From positions 1 through 64,000 of the forward strand of contig NZ_JACVAC010000011.1 of NCBI RefSeq assembly GCF_014851685.1: a stretch of DNA of 64,000 nt, written 5' to 3'. Shown here in pieces: positions 60,794-64,000 of this stretch. The notes beneath the pieces were generated by a model. The model did no database searches. It was not told where the DNA came from and saw only the letters and a list, made by a program, of their open reading frames with translations. Both the position numbers and the translations under genes were made by a program. Position 1 is the first letter of the stretch; each line of letters begins with the position of its first letter. The DNA is from Pseudomonas sp. PDM05. GTDB lineage: Bacteria > Pseudomonadota > Gammaproteobacteria > Pseudomonadales > Pseudomonadaceae.

Positions 60794-62350
60794 ATGTTGG
60801 ACGCCAATCTTAAAGCTCAGTTGAAGTCATACCTGGAACGGGTCACCCAGCCGATTGAGATCGTCGCCTCCCTCGATGACGGCGCGAAATCCCAGGAAAT
60901 GCTGGCCCTGTTGCAGGACGTTACCAGCCTCACCACGCTGATCACCCTGAAAACCGATGGCAATGATGCGCGCAAACCGTCGTTTTCGATCAATCGCCCG
61001 GGTGCCGAAATCAGCCTGCGTTTTGCCGGCATCCCGATGGGCCATGAATTCACTTCGCTGGTGCTGGCCCTGCTGCAAGTCGGTGGCCACCCGTCGAAGG
61101 CCAGTGTCGAGGTGATTGAACAGATCCGCGCCCTGAAAGGCGAGTTCAACTTCGAGACGTACTTCTCGCTGTCCTGCCAGAACTGCCCGGATGTGGTCCA
61201 GGCGCTGAACCTGATGGCCGTGCTCAACCCGAATATCCGCCACGTCGCCATCGACGGCGCGCTGTTCCAGGCAGAAGTGGACGAGCGCCAGATCATGGCG
61301 GTGCCAAGCGTTTACCTCAACGGTGTGAACTTCGGTCAGGGCCGCATGGGCCTGGAAGAAATCCTCGCCAAGCTCGATACCAGCGGCCTCGAAAAAGCCG
61401 CCGAGAAGATCAGCGCCAAAGACGCATTTGATGTGCTCGTCGTGGGTGGCGGTCCGGCCGGTTCGTCCGCTGCGATCTACGCTGCGCGTAAAGGCATCCG
61501 CACGGGTGTCGCCGCCGAGCGGTTTGGTGGCCAAGTGCTGGACACCATGTCCATCGAGAACTTTATCTCTGTACAGGAAACCGAAGGGCCGAAACTGGCC
61601 AGTGCCCTTGAGGCGCATGTGCGCCAGTACGACGTAGACATCATGAACTTGCAGCGCGCCAGTGCCCTGATCCCGGCGAAGAACCCCGGTGAACTGCACG
61701 AAATCCGCTTCGAAAGCGGTGCGACCCTCAAGTCCAAGACCGTGATCCTGGCCACCGGCGCCCGTTGGCGTGAAATGGGTGTGCCGGGCGAGCAGGAATA
61801 CAAAGCCAAGGGCGTGTGCTTCTGCCCGCACTGTGATGGTCCGCTGTTCAAGGGCAAACGCGTGGCGGTGATTGGCGGCGGTAACTCTGGCGTGGAAGCG
61901 GCCATCGACCTGGCCGGTATCGTCAGCCACGTAACCTTGCTGGAGTTCGACAGCAAGCTGCGCGCCGACGCGGTGTTGCAACGCAAGCTGCACAGCCTGC
62001 CCAACGTGGATGTGATTACCAGCGCGCTGACCAGCGAAGTCAAAGGCGATGGCCAGAAAGTTACCGGCCTGGCCTACAAGGATCGCGACAGCGGCGAGTT
62101 CAAGACGGTCGACCTGGAAGGCATTTTCGTACAGATCGGTTTGCTGCCCAACACCGACTGGCTCAAAGGCACTGTCGAACTGTCGCCCCGTGGCGAGATC
62201 ATCGTCGATGCCCGTGGCGAGACGTCACTGCCAGGGGTGTTCGCCGCCGGTGATGTAACGACTGTGCCGTACAAGCAGATCGTGATTGCCGTAGGCGAGG
62301 GCGCCAAGGCTTCCCTGAGTGCTTTTGATCACTTGATCCGTACGTCGTAA
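60794..62350 (+). CDS. ahpF: Alkyl hydroperoxide reductase flavoprotein subunit
   Basis: 518 residues. N-terminal tandem thioredoxin-fold domain (about 1-200) with the CQNC redox pair near 129-132, then a thioredoxin-reductase-like part with FAD loop VVGGGPAGSSAAIYAARKG, active-site CPHCDGPLF and NADH-binding VIGGGNSGVEAAIDLAG. It passes electrons from NADH to AhpC. It starts 119 bases after ahpC beyond a terminator. Confidence 0.95.
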   Translation: MLDANLKAQLKSYLERVTQPIEIVASLDDGAKSQEMLALLQDVTSLTTLITLKTDGNDARKPSFSINRPGAEISLRFAGIPMGHEFTSLVLALLQVGGHPSKASVEVIEQIRALKGEFNFETYFSLSCQNCPDVVQALNLMAVLNPNIRHVAIDGALFQAEVDERQIMAVPSVYLNGVNFGQGRMGLEEILAKLDTSGLEKAAEKISAKDAFDVLVVGGGPAGSSAAIYAARKGIRTGVAAERFGGQVLDTMSIENFISVQETEGPKLASALEAHVRQYDVDIMNLQRASALIPAKNPGELHEIRFESGATLKSKTVILATGARWREMGVPGEQEYKAKGVCFCPHCDGPLFKGKRVAVIGGGNSGVEAAIDLAGIVSHVTLLEFDSKLRADAVLQRKLHSLPNVDVITSALTSEVKGDGQKVTGLAYKDRDSGEFKTVDLEGIFVQIGLLPNTDWLKGTVELSPRGEIIVDARGETSLPGVFAAGDVTTVPYKQIVIAVGEGAKASLSAFDHLIRTS

Positions 62351-62366
62351 GTTGCCTGGCTGAAAT

Positions 62367-62398
62367 GAAAAACCCCATGAGTGATCATGGGGTTTTTT
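62367..62398. terminator. Bidirectional terminator between ahpF and gloA
   Basis: AAAAACCCCATGA-GTGA-TCATGGGGTTTTTT: a strong stem with A and T tracts between the convergent genes. Confidence 0.87.
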
Positions 62399-62400
62399 GT

Positions 62401-62922
62401 TTACAGCGGTGCTGGCTGAATAATTTCGACCCAGTACGCATCCGGGTCCTTGATGAACGCCAGGCTCTTCATGCGGCCATCGCTCAGGCGTTTCTGGAAA
62501 TCACAGCCCAGGGCCTCGAAACGTTCGCAGGCGGCAACAATATCCGGCACCGAGATGCAGATGTGGCCAAAGCCGCGCGGGTCGGTATTGCCGTTGTGGT
62601 AGGCGAAGTCGGCGTCGTTTTCGGTGCCGTGGTTGTGGGTCAGTTCCAGGATGCCCGGGATCGACTTCATCCACTGCGTGCGCTCAGCCGCGTCGGCTGG
62701 AATCTGGGACTTGTCCACCAGGGCCAGGAAGTACAGGCTGAATTCGGCTTCCGGGAAGTCACGCTTCTCAACCAGCGAGAAACCCAGGACGCGCGTATAG
62801 AAATCCAGCGATTTGGTGATGTCTTTGACCCGCAACATGGTGTGATTGAACACGAAGTTCGCGGTCGCGGTATCAGGTTGGGCGGTGACGCCCGGGAAGG
62901 TGTTCAGTTCGTGCAGGCTCAT
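62401..62922 (-). CDS. gloA: Lactoylglutathione lyase (glyoxalase I)
   Basis: 173 residues, close to the longer pseudomonad/eukaryotic GloA form. Metal ligands: His in FNHTMLRVKD, Glu in ILELTHNHG, His in GFGHICISV and Glu in YWVEIIQP. It converts the methylglyoxal-glutathione hemithioacetal to lactoylglutathione. GGAGGG precedes ATG 62922. Next to glutathione reductase and peroxidase genes, in line with glutathione-dependent detoxification. Confidence 0.94.
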   Translation of the reverse strand: MSLHELNTFPGVTAQPDTATANFVFNHTMLRVKDITKSLDFYTRVLGFSLVEKRDFPEAEFSLYFLALVDKSQIPADAAERTQWMKSIPGILELTHNHGTENDADFAYHNGNTDPRGFGHICISVPDIVAACERFEALGCDFQKRLSDGRMKSLAFIKDPDAYWVEIIQPAPL

Positions 62923-63117
62923 GGGCCCTCCAGAAAAAAATGGGGCAAACGCAACTCCTATAAGGAGCGGTTCCTTGGCTTGCGGCCGGCATCCGTGCAG
63001 CCGGGCCATGATACGCAAGCCACGACCCCTGCGCCAAATGAAAAAGCCCACGCAGGCCTTGCGACCAGCAGGGGCGGGGCTCAAACTTTAACGCTTGGCC
63101 CTCTGGTGTTTTTTGCA

Positions 63118-63654
63118 ATGATCGAATTACGTAAAGCGTTGTTGAGCGCTGTGTGTTTACTGCTGGTCAGCCCCTTTGCATTGGCGATCGAGCCGCAAAT
63201 CCATTGGCCCAGTGGCTGGCAAGTCGAGGAAGTCACACCCGACGGCGAGGCGCCCGTTCCTCCTCAGGCAGTGTCGCGCCAGCGCGCGATCAAGAATGAT
63301 GAAAATGGCTTGACGCTGATGGTCATGGAGTTGACCGGCACACCGATTGAAGAGGGGCACAAAGTTAATCTTGAGGGCGTATTGATGGAAATGCGTAAAT
63401 CCATCCAGAAAGATTTCGCCCGCAGCGGCTATCAAAGCGTGTGCAGCAAGATGCACGCGACGACCTTGAGCCGTCTCGACGCCCTGGAAACTACTTGTGT
63501 GATTACCGAGAATGGCCGGCGCGTGATTTCGCAAACATTGGTGGGCGCGATTGATGCGGATAAGGCGTATGTTTTTTCATACGCAGGCCAAGCCCAAGCG
63601 TACGACGCCAGTAAGGACGAAGTCAGTTCGGTACGTGACAGCTTGGAACTTTGA
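63118..63654 (+). CDS. Secreted protein of unknown function (possibly DUF4946)
   Basis: 178 residues with a signal peptide (IELRKALLSAVCLLLVSPFALA). The mature part begins IEPQIHWPSGWQVEEV and has VCSKMHATTLSRLDALETTCVI with two cysteines probably linked, and ends SVRDSLEL. I associate this pattern with DUF4946, found mainly in Pseudomonas. The ribosome site is weak. The open frame continues far upstream without protein-like sequence; the ATG at the signal peptide was therefore chosen. Confidence 0.7.
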   Translation: MIELRKALLSAVCLLLVSPFALAIEPQIHWPSGWQVEEVTPDGEAPVPPQAVSRQRAIKNDENGLTLMVMELTGTPIEEGHKVNLEGVLMEMRKSIQKDFARSGYQSVCSKMHATTLSRLDALETTCVITENGRRVISQTLVGAIDADKAYVFSYAGQAQAYDASKDEVSSVRDSLEL

Positions 63655-63721
63655 GCGCGATACACCGAACGGGTTTGAACAATATGAAATGTTAGTTAAG
63701 TTCGTTTTCGAACCCTGAAGC

Positions 63722-63753
63722 AAAAAAAGCCCCGCAAGTGCGGGGCTCTTTGT
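63722..63753. terminator. Bidirectional terminator
   Basis: AAAAAAAGCCCCGC-AAGT-GCGGGGCTCTTTG: strong 8-bp stem with A/T tracts between the convergent secreted-protein and mvaT-like genes. Confidence 0.8.
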
Positions 63754-63766
63754 TAGTGCGTGTTGA

Positions 63767-64000
63767 TCAGCCGCGAAGCCAGGAATCTACAGTGGCGGCG
63801 CCGTACTGTTCTTTCCAGGCTTTCAGGCCGCGGTGGTTGCCGCCTTTGGTCTCGATCAGTTCGCCGGTGTGCGGGTTCTGGTAGACCTTGACCACACGTG
63901 CGCGGCGCTGTTTCGGGGCGCTGGCGGTTGCAGCGCTGGCCTTGCCCGGGTTCGGGTCAAGGATGGAGATGATGTCGCGCAGGCCTTTGCCGTAGCTTTT
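63767..64000 (-). CDS. MvaT/MvaU-family H-NS-like protein, C-terminal part
   Basis: The last 77 residues of an MvaT-type nucleoid protein, cut by the window edge. GLRDIISILDPNPGK ends the oligomerisation part, KQRRARVVKVYQNPHTGELI and ETKGGNHRGLKAWKEQYGA form the DNA-binding domain with the AT-hook-like GGN loop, and it ends WLRG. It silences AT-rich, often horizontally acquired DNA in pseudomonads. Which paralogue (MvaT, MvaU, MvaV) it is cannot be decided from this fragment. Confidence 0.92.
   Translation of the reverse strand, partial: KSYGKGLRDIISILDPNPGKASAATASAPKQRRARVVKVYQNPHTGELIETKGGNHRGLKAWKEQYGAATVDSWLRG

Overview
The window is a stretch of Pseudomonas chromosome, most likely from the P. 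fluorescens group. The evidence is the GC-rich codon usage, an MvaT-type H-NS protein at the right edge, a 687-residue TreS of the Pseudomonas type, REP/REPIN repeats, and familiar local orders such as gor next to a KfrA-like gene, ahpC-ahpF-gloA and alkB-ada. The left edge cuts an IS481-type insertion sequence and the right edge cuts the mvaT-like gene. No rRNA or CRISPR array was seen; there is one tRNA, tRNA-Leu(TAA).

Layout. 0-3 kb: the right end of an insertion sequence lies inside a REPIN, followed by treS and a second, intact REPIN. 3-6 kb: a QseBC/PmrAB-like two-component system divergent from a cytochrome b561. 6-15 kb: a compact cluster of two tandem-domain universal stress proteins, a zinc alcohol dehydrogenase, an FNR/Anr paralogue with all four cluster cysteines, Hsp20, a basic amino-acid antiporter, an MgtC-like membrane protein and a GNAT protein. 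Six FNR/Anr-like sites, two of them perfect, lie in its intergenic regions, so it reads as a low-oxygen/energy-stress module. 15-20 kb: an AraC regulator divergent from an AaeXAB-like efflux operon. 20-28 kb: a catabolic or export region with LysR-EamA-SDR, then an AraC regulator divergent from a NepI-like exporter, an MHS importer and a large N,N-dimethylformamidase-like protein. 28-32 kb: a NmrA/HxlR pair and a few poorly characterised small genes on the 3' side of tRNA-Leu.

32-47 kb: housekeeping and accessory genes including GFA and DinB proteins, a TerB/DUF533 protein, the Mg2+ ATPase MgtA, an arsRBC operon with a clear ArsR-type operator, azlCD, a DUF1275 protein, an ABC-F ATPase and a type IB topoisomerase. 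47-51 kb: modABC with a ModE-type box. 51-55 kb: the alkylation-repair genes alkB and ada, and several small proteins. 55-64 kb: galU, gor, a divergent KfrA-like/tyrosine-recombinase pair, ahpC with an OxyR-like site, ahpF, gloA, a secreted protein and the mvaT-like gene.

The parts most worth following up are: (1) the KfrA-like/recombinase pair, whose 170-bp intergenic region has the layout of a self-contained recombination site and resembles the TnpT/TnpS resolution system of Tn4651-type transposons, but with no transposon visible; (2) the FNR-paralogue cluster, whose regulator has cysteine in place of a conserved DNA-reading serine; (3) the transporter plus dimethylformamidase-like operon; (4) a Pro/Arg-rich leader ORF overlapping the start of the mgtC-like gene. 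All functional statements come from reading the sequence; no database search was run.
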